From Pseudorhodobacter sp. PARRP1 (lineage in GTDB: Bacteria > Pseudomonadota > Alphaproteobacteria > Rhodobacterales > Rhodobacteraceae), in the NCBI GenBank assembly GCA_002256245.1, contig NKIU01000006.1, forward strand, positions 1 through 64,000: a stretch of 64,000 bases of DNA. Reading direction: 5' to 3'. Below are positions 33,157-42,483 of the stretch, piece after piece. Both the position numbers and the translations under genes were made by a program. The notes below the pieces were generated by a model, which saw nothing but the letters and a program-made list of their open reading frames with translations, was not told the DNA's origin and did not search any database. Numbering within the stretch: the stretch's first letter is position 1; each line of letters begins with the position of its first letter.

Positions 33157-34116
33157 TCAAGCCGCCAGACCCTTGCTGCCCATATCAAGGAATTTCTGCC
33201 GGCGATCCTTGATCAGGGCCTCGGGTTTCTTGCCCGAAAGCTCTTTCAGCATGGTCTCAATCGCCTTGCCGACGGCCTCGATCGTCTCTTTCCGCCCGCG
33301 CTGCGCCCCGCCCAAAGGCTCCTTCACGATGCGGTCAATCACGCCCAATTTCTGCAAATCCTGCGCCGTCAGCCGCAAAGCCTCGGCAGCCTCCCGCATC
33401 TTTTCGGCGTCCTTCCACAGGATTGACGCACAACCTTCCGGGCTGATCACCGAATAGACCGAATGTTCCAGCATCGCGATCCGGTTCGCCGTGGCAAACG
33501 CCACCGCCCCGCCCGAGCCACCCTCGCCAATGATCACCGAAATCAACGGCACGCCGATCTCCAGACATTTCGCGGTGGATCGCGCAATCGCCTCGGCCTG
33601 CCCCCGCTCCTCAGCCCCCTTGCCGGGATATGCGCCGGGGGTGTCGATCAGCGTGATCACCGGCAACCGGAAACGGTGCGCCATGTCCATCAGCCGGACC
33701 GCCTTGCGGTAGCCCTCTGGCCGCGCCATGCCAAAATTCCGCTCGATGCGGGATTTGGTGTCGTTGCCCTTCTCGTGCCCGATCACCATCACCGGCTGAT
33801 CGTGAAACCGCGCCAGCCCCCCCATCACCGCATGATCGTCCGAAAAGCCGCGATCGCCTGCAAGCGGGGTGTATTCCGAGAACAACGCCTCGATGTAGTC
33901 TTTTGAATGCGGGCGTTCGGGGTGGCGGGCCACCTGACATTTCCGCCACGGCGTCAGATCCTTGTAAAGATCCTTCAGCAACTGGTCCGCCTTGCGGTCC
34001 AACTGCTCGGCCTCTTTGGTCACGTCCATGCCCGTGTTGCTGCGCGCCATCGCCCGCAACTCTTCGGCCTTGCCTTCGATTTCTGCCAAGGGCTTCTCGA
34101 ATTCGAGGTAGTTCAT
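33157..34116 (-). CDS. accA: Acetyl-CoA carboxylase carboxyltransferase subunit alpha
   Basis: A 319-residue subunit that, with AccD, transfers the carboxyl group from biotin to acetyl-CoA in the first step of fatty acid synthesis. [17 protein letters not shown] opens the protein; [37 protein letters not shown] and [15 protein letters not shown] are the CoA and carboxyl-transfer blocks. The start at 34116 gives the standard MNYLEF opening; the frame extends seven codons further. It is convergent with the RTX gene across a strong terminator. Confidence 0.96.
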   Translation of the reverse strand: MNYLEFEKPLAEIEGKAEELRAMARSNTGMDVTKEAEQLDRKADQLLKDLYKDLTPWRKCQVARHPERPHSKDYIEALFSEYTPLAGDRGFSDDHAVMGGLARFHDQPVMVIGHEKGNDTKSRIERNFGMARPEGYRKAVRLMDMAHRFRLPVITLIDTPGAYPGKGAEERGQAEAIARSTAKCLEIGVPLISVIIGEGGSGGAVAFATANRIAMLEHSVYSVISPEGCASILWKDAEKMREAAEALRLTAQDLQKLGVIDRIVKEPLGGAQRGRKETIEAVGKAIETMLKELSGKKPEALIKDRRQKFLDMGSKGLAA

Positions 34117-34453
34117 TGTGCACTCCATGCCAGGCAAGGCCCCCTATATGGCCGTCTGGCGGGGAAAATGCAACCAAGCTGGCGGGCATCGGCTGGGGGT
34201 TGCGCGTGGCCGGTATTTGCATCGCGCGGGCGCGCGTCCCGGCACATCTGTAGCGCAGGCTGGAATGTCGCGAGGGCCTTAAACAGCACAGCCCCGTGGC
34301 GGGCCACGGGGCGTGCATCCTCCCGCTGTTGCGACAATGGGCCTCCTCTCCCAGTGTCGCACGGGTATTTCGGGGCATGGTGTCGCATGCCGCAGCGTCA
34401 CACTGACGTCACAAATCCACCTGAGTCAACACTATCTTTTACGCGCTGAAACA
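34117..34453. other. Intergenic region between accA and mcl1, with a GC hairpin
   Basis: No coding frame is supported in these 337 bases. They hold the accA promoter region and the 3' flank of mcl1 (both genes on the minus strand). A perfect hairpin GCCCCGTGGC-gg-GCCACGGGGC lies at 34291-34312; without a T-run it is not a standard terminator, but it may end or protect the mcl1 transcript. A palindromic TGACGTCA lies near 34404. I see nothing else. Confidence 0.5.
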
Positions 34454-35413
34454 TTAGGCGGCGGCAATCATTTCTGCCTGTTTCACGATCACTTCGGCCT
34501 GTTTGATGGAAGCAATATCTACCAACCGGCCCTTGTAAACCGTGGCCCCCTCACCGCGCGCCTTGGCGGCGGCCATGGCGTCCAGAATCTCGCGCGCTTC
34601 CGCTACGGCGGTGGCAGAGGGGGTGAAAACCTCGTTCGACAAGGCGATCTGTTTGGGATGGATCGCCCATTTGCCCACCATGCCCAACGTCGCCGAGCGC
34701 AGGGCCTGCGCGCGGAAGCCTTCGTCATCGCTGAAATCGCCAAACGGGCCATCGACGGGCAGAATGCCATGCGTGCGGCAGGCGGCGACGATGGCGGTTT
34801 GCGCCCAATGCCACGGGTCGGACCAATGCTTCACGCCTTCGCGCAGCATGTAGTAATTTTCCTGCGTGCCACCGATGCCGGTGGTCTGCATCCCCATGCT
34901 GGCGGCGAAATCGGCCGCACCCAAGGACATCGCCTGCAAGCGCGGGCTGGAGGCCGCAATTTCTTCGACATGCGCGATACCGGCAGCGGATTCGATGATC
35001 ACCTCGAAGCTGATCGGTTTGGCCCGCCCTTTGGCACGTTCAATCGCCGTCACCAGCGCATCCACCGCATAGACATCCGCCGCACAGCCGACCTTGGGGA
35101 TCATGATCTGATCCAGACGCGGGCCGCATTGCTCCAGCAGGTCCACCACATCGCGATACCAGAACGGGGTGTCGAGGCCGTTGATGCGCACCGACAGGGT
35201 CTTCTTGCCCCAGTCGAGCGTATTCACCGCCTCGATGATATTGGCGCGGGCCTGATCTTTGTCGGTGGGCGCGACGGAATCTTCCAGATCAAGGTTGATC
35301 ACATCTGCCGCCGAGGCCGCCATCTTTGCGAACAATGCGGCCCGCGAGCCGGGGCCAAACAACTGGCAGCGATTGGGCCGCGCCGGCGGGCTGGGTTGCA
35401 AACGGAAGGACAT
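34454..35413 (-). CDS. mcl1: L-malyl-CoA / beta-methylmalyl-CoA lyase
   Basis: A 319-residue HpcH/HpaI-type lyase closely resembling Rhodobacter Mcl1. It cleaves beta-methylmalyl-CoA to glyoxylate and propionyl-CoA (and malyl-CoA to acetyl-CoA and glyoxylate) in the ethylmalonyl-CoA pathway of acetate assimilation. FRLQPSPPARPNRCQLFGPG opens it, DVINLDLEDSVAP supplies the metal-binding Glu/Asp, and ISFEVIIESAAGIAHVEEIA, MSLGAADFAASMG and GKWAIHPKQIALSN are conserved. GAGG lies five bases before the ATG. The other pathway genes (ccr, ecm, mcd) are not in the window. Confidence 0.93.
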   Translation of the reverse strand: MSFRLQPSPPARPNRCQLFGPGSRAALFAKMAASAADVINLDLEDSVAPTDKDQARANIIEAVNTLDWGKKTLSVRINGLDTPFWYRDVVDLLEQCGPRLDQIMIPKVGCAADVYAVDALVTAIERAKGRAKPISFEVIIESAAGIAHVEEIAASSPRLQAMSLGAADFAASMGMQTTGIGGTQENYYMLREGVKHWSDPWHWAQTAIVAACRTHGILPVDGPFGDFSDDEGFRAQALRSATLGMVGKWAIHPKQIALSNEVFTPSATAVAEAREILDAMAAAKARGEGATVYKGRLVDIASIKQAEVIVKQAEMIAAA

Positions 35414-35727
35414 TTTGGCCTCGCAAGTATATTTCCGTATCAGTTATTGGTTTGGTATATTGTTGCGCAGCGGCCCGCAAGGTGAATTTGCAGGCGCAGC
35501 ATTTTCGCTGCGGCGGCGCAGAGCATCGCCACGCGATTGTTCGAATTTCCTGCGAAAAATGCATAGTTATACGCAGATTCCGCGAACTATTTATCGTAGA
35601 TGAACTGATATGTTGAATAAGATTCCAATTCCTGCCGTTTTCGCGCGTGATCCTTGCAAATTTGCGCCGCGACCTTGACCTTCCCTTGCTTCTGCCGGAA
35701 GGCTGCGGGCGAAATGAGGGCGATGAC
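35414..35727. other. AT-richer divergent regulatory region between mcl1 and dat
   Basis: These 314 bases separate divergent genes, are richer in A/T than the surroundings and carry no supported gene. They must hold both promoters. A perfect palindrome GCAAATTTGC lies at 35656-35665. TTTGCAAA-like motifs are known sites for short-chain acyl-CoA regulators in related bacteria, so this is a candidate site but only a half match. GCAGC-N6-GCTGC occurs near 35497. No clear -35/-10 pair was identified. Confidence 0.4.
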
Positions 35728-36588
35728 ATGACCAGAACCGTTTACCTGAATGGCGAGTATTTGCCGGAAACCGAGGCGAAAGTCTCGATCTTTGACCGGG
35801 GCTTTCTGATGGCGGATGGCGTCTATGAGGTCACGTCGGTGCTGGATGGCAAGCTGATCGACTTTGGCGGCCATTGCGTGCGGCTGGCGCGCAGCTTGTC
35901 GGAACTTGAGATGCAGAACCCCCATACCGTTGCGGAATGGCTGGCTATTCACCGCGAATTGGTGGCGCAGAACGGCATTGGCGACGGCATGGTTTATCTG
36001 CAAGTCACCCGTGGCAATCCCGGCGACCGCGATTTCGCCTATCCGTCCGAGGATGTGACGCCGACGGTGGTTTTGTTCACTCAGGCCAAGCCCGGTCTGG
36101 CGGATAATCCGGTGGCGAAGGTGGGCTACAAGGTAATCTCGATCCCCGACATTCGCTGGGGGCGGCGCGATATCAAGACGGTGCAACTGCTCTATCCGTC
36201 GATGGGGAAGATGGCGGCGAAAAAGGCCGGGGTGGATGACAGCTGGTTTGTTCAGGATGGCGTGGTGACCGAGGGCACCTCAAACAACGCCTATATCGTT
36301 AAGGGCAACAAGATCATCACCCGCCAGCTTTCCAGCGACATTCTTCACGGCATCACGCGCGCCGCCGTGCTGCGGTTTGCGGTTGAGGCGCAGATGGAGG
36401 TCGAAGAACGCGCGTTTTCCATCGCCGAAGCGCAAGGCGCGGATGAGGCGTTCATCACCTCGGCCAGCGCGTTTGTGATGCCGGTGGTCGAGATTGATGG
36501 CGCGGCCGTGGGTGCGGGTAAACCGGGCCATGTCGTAGCCCGGTTGCGCGAGATTTATCTTGATGAGATGCGCAAGGCGGCGGTTTAG
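35728..36588 (+). CDS. dat: D-alanine/D-amino acid aminotransferase
   Basis: A 286-residue PLP-dependent class IV aminotransferase. RTVYLNGEYLPETEAKVSIF and DRGFLMADGVYEVTSV match D-alanine transaminases; RRDIKTVQLLYPSMGK holds the PLP-binding Lys; VVTEGTSNNAYIVKGNKIIT and HGITRAAVL bind PLP phosphate and substrate. It converts D-alanine and 2-oxoglutarate to D-glutamate and pyruvate, feeding peptidoglycan synthesis. The start at 35728 has GAGGG upstream. Branched-chain aminotransferase IlvE is a relative, but the D-type loop fits better. It converges on an RTX gene 13 bp away. Confidence 0.88.
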   Translation: MTRTVYLNGEYLPETEAKVSIFDRGFLMADGVYEVTSVLDGKLIDFGGHCVRLARSLSELEMQNPHTVAEWLAIHRELVAQNGIGDGMVYLQVTRGNPGDRDFAYPSEDVTPTVVLFTQAKPGLADNPVAKVGYKVISIPDIRWGRRDIKTVQLLYPSMGKMAAKKAGVDDSWFVQDGVVTEGTSNNAYIVKGNKIITRQLSSDILHGITRAAVLRFAVEAQMEVEERAFSIAEAQGADEAFITSASAFVMPVVEIDGAAVGAGKPGHVVARLREIYLDEMRKAAV

Positions 36589-36601
36589 CCTTGCGCGGGC
36601 G

Positions 36602-37855
36602 TTAGTCCCCGGTCCTTGGGGACAATCCTACGCCGATTGATCCTTCGGGGACATCGTCAGGCATAACCCCGATCAGATGCGCGTAAACAACCTCGCGGTA
36701 GATCACCAACGTTCCGGTGCCGTCGGCATCGGGTTGCAGGGTGGCGACAGCGTTGCCGCCTTCATAGGTCGCATCGGGGTCGTGACCGACGATCAACTCC
36801 AGCGTGTCGCCGTCTGCTGGCACGAAATCGGTGATGGCGATGTCTGCGCCATAACCGCCATAAGCCAAATCGGTGGAAACGCTAAATTGGTCCTGACCCG
36901 CGCCGCCTGTCAGTTGGGCATCTTGGTAAGATGAGGCCTCGATCACATCGTCGCCGCTACCGCCAAAGATGGTAGCATCGCCACCGTCGAGCCCGACTTC
37001 GATATAATCGTTGCCTGCGCCACCATCCAACGTATCAAGACCCGGGCCACCATACATGCTGTCATCGCCAGCACCGCCTGTCATGCTGTCATCCCCCTCG
37101 GCACCGGAGAGGCTGTCATTGCCCGCGCCGCCATCAAGGGTGTCATTGCCAAGACCACCTATCAGAACATCGGTGCCATCCATGCCCGAAAGGCTGTCGT
37201 CGCCGCTGCCGCCATTCAGGAAATCATTCCCGGCCCCGCCGTCCAGCGTATCTTGATCTGCCCCACCGTAAAGATGATCGTTGCCCGAACCACCGTCGAG
37301 ACTGTCAACGCCCGCGCCGCCGCGCAGTTCGTCGCCGCCTGAGCCGCCAAAGAGGTGATCATCGCCCGCACCGGCCGACAAGATATCATTGCCGGTTTCG
37401 CCATAAAGCCAGTTATCGCCCTCGGAATCATAGACCACATCATTGCCGCCGTCGCCGTGGAGGCTGTCATCGCCAGCAGACAAAGACGGGGTTTGCACCG
37501 CGAGGTTTCCGGCAAAATCGTCGCCGTCGCCCAGATGGATCAGATCATTGCCGCTGCCACCGGCGAGTTGGTCATTGCCCGCGCCGCCGTCCAGCGTGTC
37601 ATCGCCTCCGCCGCCCGTGCCAGTATCATCGCCGTCGCCGTAATTGACCACATCATTATCGCCGAAACCGTTGATGAAGTCATTGCCATCTTGGCCGTTT
37701 ATGGTGTCGGCCCCATCGGTGCCGAAAAGTCTGTCATCGCCCTGCGTGCCGTTGATGTCGTGCTGCGAGTCGGGAGCGTCGGGTTTGTCTTCATCGTCAG
37801 AACCACTGAAAACGAAACTCAACAACGGCAAGGCAAGCAACAGCAGAAATTCCAT
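36602..37855 (-). CDS. RTX repeat protein with N-terminal membrane segment
   Basis: A 417-residue protein made almost wholly of GGxGxD nonapeptide repeats (about residues 36-340), which bind calcium in beta-rolls. Unlike the other RTX protein here, it begins with a hydrophobic segment (MEFLLLLALPLLSFVFSG) and then an acidic linker (SDDEDKPDAPDSQHD). That leader resembles a signal anchor, so it may be membrane-tethered or Sec-exported rather than secreted by a type I system. The C-terminal 75 residues are not a recognisable type I signal. A 7-bp-arm palindrome lies 83 bp upstream of its start. Function is unknown. Confidence 0.82.
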   Translation of the reverse strand: MEFLLLLALPLLSFVFSGSDDEDKPDAPDSQHDINGTQGDDRLFGTDGADTINGQDGNDFINGFGDNDVVNYGDGDDTGTGGGGDDTLDGGAGNDQLAGGSGNDLIHLGDGDDFAGNLAVQTPSLSAGDDSLHGDGGNDVVYDSEGDNWLYGETGNDILSAGAGDDHLFGGSGGDELRGGAGVDSLDGGSGNDHLYGGADQDTLDGGAGNDFLNGGSGDDSLSGMDGTDVLIGGLGNDTLDGGAGNDSLSGAEGDDSMTGGAGDDSMYGGPGLDTLDGGAGNDYIEVGLDGGDATIFGGSGDDVIEASSYQDAQLTGGAGQDQFSVSTDLAYGGYGADIAITDFVPADGDTLELIVGHDPDATYEGGNAVATLQPDADGTGTLVIYREVVYAHLIGVMPDDVPEGSIGVGLSPRTGD

Positions 37856-37937
37856 CCGGGCACCCAAATAATTGACATTGAACCCGATTTGGAAGGTGGC
37901 AGCCGCGCCGCGTCAAGTTTTATGGAAATATCGCGCA

Positions 37938-37953
37938 AAATTGTTCACAATTT
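37938..37953. promoter_or_regulatory. Palindrome upstream of the membrane-tethered RTX gene
   Basis: AAATTGT-TC-ACAATTT is a perfect inverted repeat with 7-bp arms, 83-98 bp upstream of the RTX start and about 35 bp downstream of the convergent N-formylglutamate gene's stop. Its size and symmetry suit a dimeric repressor or activator. No regulator gene is adjacent. Confidence 0.4.
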
Positions 37954-37986
37954 CAGCGTGATGGCAGAACTGTTTCCAAATCCGCG

Positions 37987-38718
37987 CTAATCCGCCAGCC
38001 CTGCCAACACCTCAGTCAGAATCGGGGCCAGCCGCTGCGCCCAGGCTTGCTGCTCGGCTACGGTGCCGATCAGATCATTGCGCAATTCGATCAAGGTGTT
38101 GTGCCGCACCGGTTGCAGCGCGTGCATGTCAATCGCATCGCCGGGAAGATGGCCCGCGTAGGGTTCATTATCACCGATGCAGAGATCAGCCTCTTGCTCT
38201 AGCCGCGCGATCAGCGGTTTGGAGAACCGCTCGTCCAGATGGCTATAGAGCACGCCGACATGCCAAGGCCGCGGCGGGCGGCCCTTCAGGCAGGGCGTGA
38301 AGGAGTGGATCGCCAAAATCACCGTATCGGGTCGCCGTGCGGCAAGCCGCGCATAGGCGGCGTGGTAGGGGCGATAAAGCGTGGCCAGACGCCGCTCGGT
38401 CTCTGCCGCATCCACATGCCGGTTGGCGGGGATGATGGTGCCGTCATACAGCTTCATCACCAGTGTCGGATCATCCTCACCCCGGTTCGGATCAATCACC
38501 AAGCGTGAGAAATCCGAACAGATCACCGGGCTGTCCAGCGCCTCGCCCAAAGCCCGCGACAGGCCAGCGGCGCCGACATCATAGGCGATGTGGCGCGCCA
38601 TATCGGCCTCGGAGATACCCAAACTGCCGCCCAAATCATCAGGCACGCGGTTGGTTGCGTGATCACAGGTCACCAACCAGCGCCCCGGCCTGTTTTCGCC
38701 CGAAATCGTGAATGCCAT
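37987..38718 (-). CDS. N-formylglutamate amidohydrolase family protein
   Basis: A 243-residue protein of the HutG-type N-formylglutamate amidohydrolase family, which hydrolyses N-formyl-L-glutamate to formate and glutamate in histidine breakdown. WLVTCDHATNRVP (His and Asp metal ligands), DPNRGEDDPTLV and ILAIHSFTPCL are conserved blocks. The start is uncertain: ATGs at 38724 and 38718 are six bases apart, and GGA spacing favours the second. There are no other hut genes nearby, so it may act on another N-formyl or N-acyl amino acid. It is divergent from pyk. Confidence 0.87.
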   Translation of the reverse strand: MAFTISGENRPGRWLVTCDHATNRVPDDLGGSLGISEADMARHIAYDVGAAGLSRALGEALDSPVICSDFSRLVIDPNRGEDDPTLVMKLYDGTIIPANRHVDAAETERRLATLYRPYHAAYARLAARRPDTVILAIHSFTPCLKGRPPRPWHVGVLYSHLDERFSKPLIARLEQEADLCIGDNEPYAGHLPGDAIDMHALQPVRHNTLIELRNDLIGTVAEQQAWAQRLAPILTEVLAGLAD

Positions 38719-38856
38719 GCTCATTCCGTCACAATCCATCAACTTCCGACATTTATGCTACCGCTACCAAAACCGCCAGTTGCTCCGCGCGCCAGTTTGC
38801 GCCATAAGACGCGCGGCCCACCACGAAAAAATGAACGCGACGAAAAGGAACAAGGC

Positions 38857-40305
38857 ATGAGACGCCTTCGGAACGTAAAGATCGTGGCCACTTTGGGCCC
38901 GGCCTCCAGCGACTATAAAATGATCTGCGCGCTGTTTGAAGCCGGGGCCGATGTGTTCCGTCTGAACATGAGCCACGGCACCCATGCCGAGCAGGCCGCG
39001 CGCCATGCCATCATCCGTCAGGTTGAGGCCGATACAGGCCGCCCGATTGCGATTCTGGCCGATCTTCAGGGGCCAAAGCTGCGCGTTGGCGTGTTCGCCA
39101 ATCCGGCGGGTGAGGAATTGATCGAAGGCGCTGATTTCCGGATGGATCTGAGCAGCACCCCCGGCGATGCGGCCCGGGTGCAACTGCCGCATCCCGAGAT
39201 TTTTGCAGCGCTGGAACCCGGCGCAAGCCTGCTGGTCAATGACGGCAAAATCCGCGTCCGCGTCAAGGATTGCGGCAAGGATTACGCGAATTGCGTGGTT
39301 GAGGTTGGCGGCGTGATTTCCAACCGCAAGGGCGTCAACGTGCCCGACGTGGTGCTGCCCTTGGCGGCGCTGTCGGCGAAAGACCGCGAAGATCTGGAAT
39401 TTGCCTGCGAGTTGGGCGTGGACTGGCTGGCGCTGTCCTTCGTGCAGCGCCCCGAGGACGTGCTTGAGGCCCGGCAACTGGCGCGTGGTCGTGCGGCGAT
39501 CTTGTCGAAGATCGAAAAGCCCGCTGCGGTGAAGGCCTACGATTCCATTCTGGCGGTGTCGGATGGCATCATGGTGGCGCGCGGCGATCTGGGCGTGGAA
39601 CTGCCGGTGACTTCGGTGCCGCCGATCCAGAAGCGCCTTGTGCGTGGCGCGCGCGCTGCGGCCAAGCCGGTGATTGTGGCGACGCAAATGCTGGAATCGA
39701 TGATCGAAGCGCCGGTTCCGACCCGCGCCGAAGTGTCGGACGTGGCCACCGCGATCTATGAAGGTGCGGATGCGATCATGCTGTCGGCCGAATCGGCTGC
39801 GGGCAAGTATCCGATCGAGGCCGTCACCACGATGAACAACGTGGCGATGTCGGTGGAAAAAGACCCGACCTACCGTCAGGTGATCGAGGCCTCGCGCCAA
39901 GTGCGCCGCGAAACCACCGCGGATGGCATCGTGGCCGCCGCGCGTGAAATCGCCGAAGCCACCAACATCAAGGCGATTGCCTGCTTCAGCCAGACCGGCA
40001 CCACCGCGTCGCTGGTGTCGCGTGAACGCCCGCAGGTGCCGATTCTGGCGCTGACGCCGCTGATGTCCACCGCACGGCGGATGTCGCTGACCTGGGGTCT
40101 GCATTGCGCGATCACCCCGCCGCAAGACCGCTTCAAAGGTGCTGTGCTGGCTGCGGTGAAAATCGCACGCGATGACGAATTCGCCTCGGTCGAGGATATG
40201 ATCGTCGTCACCGCGGGTGTGCCGTTCAACGTCAAAGGCACAACCAACATTCTGCGCGTGGCGCCTTGTGACGAACGGTTGATTTCCTTCAGCGAGCCAG
40301 AGTAA
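38857..40305 (+). CDS. pyk: Pyruvate kinase
   Basis: A 482-residue glycolytic enzyme that transfers phosphate from phosphoenolpyruvate to ADP. RNVKIVATLGPASSDY opens it, DVFRLNMSHGTH follows, LSKIEKPAAVKAYDSI carries the catalytic Lys-Glu, VARGDLGVELPV the divalent-metal Asp, and VIVATQMLESMIEAPVPTRA is the pyruvate kinase signature. AAGGAACAAGGC precedes the ATG at 38857; the frame continues far upstream inside the divergent gene and was trimmed. A small membrane protein gene lies 46 bp downstream. Confidence 0.96.
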   Translation: MRRLRNVKIVATLGPASSDYKMICALFEAGADVFRLNMSHGTHAEQAARHAIIRQVEADTGRPIAILADLQGPKLRVGVFANPAGEELIEGADFRMDLSSTPGDAARVQLPHPEIFAALEPGASLLVNDGKIRVRVKDCGKDYANCVVEVGGVISNRKGVNVPDVVLPLAALSAKDREDLEFACELGVDWLALSFVQRPEDVLEARQLARGRAAILSKIEKPAAVKAYDSILAVSDGIMVARGDLGVELPVTSVPPIQKRLVRGARAAAKPVIVATQMLESMIEAPVPTRAEVSDVATAIYEGADAIMLSAESAAGKYPIEAVTTMNNVAMSVEKDPTYRQVIEASRQVRRETTADGIVAAAREIAEATNIKAIACFSQTGTTASLVSRERPQVPILALTPLMSTARRMSLTWGLHCAITPPQDRFKGAVLAAVKIARDDEFASVEDMIVVTAGVPFNVKGTTNILRVAPCDERLISFSEPE

Positions 40306-40351
40306 CCTGAAAGCGGGCCTGTGTTGGTCCGCATTTCAAAGGTGAATTGGC

Positions 40352-40576
40352 ATGAGCAACGACCAGATTCTTGTCATCGGTATCATTATCTGCGCGCTTT
40401 CCATTCCATCGCTGCTGGCGGCTTACTCTGAAAGCCGCCCGCCGCGCACCGGGGCCATCATGCTGCTGATCGGCGGCGTTCTGTTGACCATCGCCATCAC
40501 CCAAAAAACCGGCGGCTACAAGTTTGATCAGATCCCGCACATTTTTGTGCAGGTTATCGCGGATGTGATCAAGTAA
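40352..40576 (+). CDS. Small two-helix membrane protein of unknown function
   Basis: A 74-residue protein with two membrane helices (ILVIGIIICALSIPSLLAAY near 6-25 and TGAIMLLIGGVLLTIAIT near 33-50) and a short C-terminal segment. A ribosome site AAAGGTGAA lies upstream of the ATG at 40352. It is 46 bp after pyk on the same strand and probably co-transcribed. I do not recognise a functional family. Confidence 0.72.
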   Translation: MSNDQILVIGIIICALSIPSLLAAYSESRPPRTGAIMLLIGGVLLTIAITQKTGGYKFDQIPHIFVQVIADVIK

Positions 40577-40593
40577 TACGCGCCGATTGCCCC

Positions 40594-40622
40594 TTGCGGT
40601 CAGCGCAGCGCCCCCCTATAGC
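40594..40622 (+). promoter_or_regulatory. Candidate sigma-70 promoter for rpmI-rplT
   Basis: TTGCGG (40594-40599) and TATAGC (40617-40622) are 17 bp apart, 71 bases upstream of the rpmI start. The same TTGCG-type -35 with 17-bp spacing occurs at the 4.5S RNA promoter in this window, which strengthens the call. Confidence 0.55.
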
Positions 40623-40693
40623 AGCCACTCGAATACCCCGCGAGACCGGCCTACGTGGCATGCCGAGTCTCGCCTGCAACCACGGAGATGGAA

Positions 40694-40894
40694 ATGCCCA
40701 AGATGAAGACCAAGTCGGCGGCGAAGAAGCGTTTCAGCTTCACGGCCTCCGGTCGGGTGAAAGCTGGCGTCGCCGGCAAACGCCACGGCATGATCAAACG
40801 CACGACGAAATTCATTCGTGACGCGTCAGGCACCATGTTGCTGAACCCGTCCGACGCGAAGATCGTCAAAAAATACATGCCCTACGACCGGTAA
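40694..40894 (+). CDS. rpmI: 50S ribosomal protein L35
   Basis: A 66-residue basic ribosomal protein. [20 protein letters not shown] and the [11 protein letters not shown] end are typical of L35. The start at 40694 gives the normal MPKMKT opening, with GGAG upstream. L20 follows 12 bp later, the usual rpmI-rplT pair. infC is not adjacent in this window. Confidence 0.97.
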   Translation: MPKMKTKSAAKKRFSFTASGRVKAGVAGKRHGMIKRTTKFIRDASGTMLLNPSDAKIVKKYMPYDR

Positions 40895-40906
40895 GGAGAG
40901 CAACCG

Positions 40907-41272
40907 ATGTCCCGCGTTAAATCCGGCGTAGTGACCCACGCCCGTCACCGCAAGGTGATCAAGAAGGCGGCTGGCTATTATGCAGCCCGCTCGACCAACT
41001 TCAAAACCGCAACGCAAGCCGTTGACAAAGCGCAGCAATATGCAACGCGCGACCGTAAGACCCGCAAGCGCAACTTCCGCGCTTTGTGGATTCAGCGGAT
41101 CAACGCTGCTGTGCGTCTGTTCGATCTGGAACTGACCTATTCGCGTTTCATCAACGGTCTGGCGAAAGCTGGCATCGAAGTGGACCGCAAAGTGCTGGCC
41201 GATCTGGCTGTGCATGAGCCCGAAGCGTTCAACGCGATCGCGGCACAAGCCAAGGCCGCTTTGGCTGCCTGA
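40907..41272 (+). CDS. rplT: 50S ribosomal protein L20
   Basis: A 121-residue 23S rRNA-binding protein needed early in 50S assembly; in other bacteria it also represses its own operon. [20 protein letters not shown] opens it, and [20 protein letters not shown] is a conserved block. AAGGAG lies upstream of the ATG. A strong intrinsic terminator follows, so the pheS-pheT genes downstream are not obligately co-transcribed with it. Confidence 0.97.
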   Translation: MSRVKSGVVTHARHRKVIKKAAGYYAARSTNFKTATQAVDKAQQYATRDRKTRKRNFRALWIQRINAAVRLFDLELTYSRFINGLAKAGIEVDRKVLADLAVHEPEAFNAIAAQAKAALAA

Positions 41273-41290
41273 TCTACGGCACAGCGTATC

Positions 41291-41320
41291 AAAAGGCCCC
41301 GCTTTGGCGGGGCTTTTTTT
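41291..41320 (+). terminator. Rho-independent terminator after rplT
   Basis: GCCCCGC (41296-41302), loop TTTG, GCGGGGC (41307-41313) and seven T follow the rplT stop by 19 bases. The run of A before the stem extends the pairing. This is a textbook intrinsic terminator. Confidence 0.92.
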
Positions 41321-41396
41321 ATGCGCGCGGCAGGTGGCCCGTCGTAATTTTGACAGCTTGTTGGATATACCTCCGCAAGAAATTATCGGTGATGCA

Positions 41397-42413
41397 ATGA
41401 CGTTGGCAAACGACCCCCCAGACCAAGCCCGGCAGAACTGGATCACCGATTGCACCGGCGTCGCAATCGTTCTTGTGGTGATCGGTAACTGCCTGCACGG
41501 GCTGGTGAAATCCGGCCTGCTGCCCGCTGACGGCTGGTTTTACGTCGTCGATGGCGTGATCTACGCCTTCCATATGGCGATGCTGTTCATGCTGGGCGGG
41601 ATGACGTTTGTGTCCTGGGCGATGCCGATGCAGCCCGGCGCGTTTGTGCTGTCGCGGCTGACGCGGTTGTTCTGGCCGATGACGCTGTGGACATGGCTGT
41701 TCTTCGTGGTCAAAATCCTGATTGGCGCGCTGGCGAATGAACCCACGCCGCTGTCCGAGTTTCCGCTGAACCCGCTGCCGCCGAAAGTGCATTACTGGGA
41801 TCTGTGGACGTTCTTTCTGATCCACCTCGCCACCTATTTCGCGATGCGGCCGTTCTGGCTGCGCAATCCCAAGGCGCTTTGGCCGTGGCTGATCTTGCTG
41901 GCGATCACCTGCTATCTGTCCAAGGACATCCCGCTGTTTGGCCTTTATCCGGGCTGGTTCGCGCTGGCCTTCCACTTCAGCCCGTATTTTGTCGCGGGCG
42001 TCCTGCTGGCGCGCAGACCTTGGCCGCGCTTTGGCTGGCCGGGGATCGTGGTGGCCATTCTGATCTTTGTTCCATCCGTGCTGGCACCGTTGAAGCCACT
42101 CGACCACTACGATCTGTTTGAACATACGATCTATCTGGTTGTGGCCTTCACCGCCTCGGTGGCACTGGTCCATTTCATGCGCGAAATCAACCTGCAACGG
42201 CCCACCTTGCTGCGCAGCTTTGGTCTGGGGTGGCTGGCGATCTATGTGGCACACCCGATCTTTTCGCCCGCCTTCCGCGTGGTGCTGACCAAACTTGGCA
42301 TCACCAACATCAGCCTGCATGTTATCGGCGGCACCCTGATCGGCCTGTTCGCGCCATTGCTGATGCTGGCAATCGCCAAGCGCTTGCGGATCACGCGACT
42401 GCTGGGGATATAG
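41397..42413 (+). CDS. Acyltransferase-3 family membrane protein
   Basis: A 338-residue multi-pass protein of the acyltransferase-3 (OafA/NodX-like) family, which O-acylates surface sugars or other envelope molecules. About ten hydrophobic segments are visible, including [20 protein letters not shown] (the family's early His-containing segment) and [16 protein letters not shown] near the C-terminus. The start at 41397 begins just before the first helix ([20 protein letters not shown]). It lies between the rplT terminator and pheS on the same strand, where most relatives have nothing. The acceptor molecule is unknown. Confidence 0.85.
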   Translation: MTLANDPPDQARQNWITDCTGVAIVLVVIGNCLHGLVKSGLLPADGWFYVVDGVIYAFHMAMLFMLGGMTFVSWAMPMQPGAFVLSRLTRLFWPMTLWTWLFFVVKILIGALANEPTPLSEFPLNPLPPKVHYWDLWTFFLIHLATYFAMRPFWLRNPKALWPWLILLAITCYLSKDIPLFGLYPGWFALAFHFSPYFVAGVLLARRPWPRFGWPGIVVAILIFVPSVLAPLKPLDHYDLFEHTIYLVVAFTASVALVHFMREINLQRPTLLRSFGLGWLAIYVAHPIFSPAFRVVLTKLGITNISLHVIGGTLIGLFAPLLMLAIAKRLRITRLLGI

Positions 42414-42483
42414 CCGCAGCCCCCACTTGCATCCGCCCCCCCTTCCCGCTAGCACAAAACCCGCAGGAATACCGGAGATTGCC

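Noticed and set aside
34291-34312. GC hairpin downstream of mcl1 as an intrinsic terminator
   Set aside because: The stem is perfect but has a two-base loop, no U-run and lies 140 bp from the mcl1 stop. It is noted only in the intergenic entry.
35426-35431. TATACT as the -10 of mcl1
   Set aside because: It would start transcription downstream of the ribosome-binding site, and no matching -35 lies at the right spacing.
38764-40125. A 453-codon open frame antisense to pyruvate kinase
   Set aside because: His/Arg-rich, without family resemblance, and wholly inside a certain gene. It is a GC-rich shadow.
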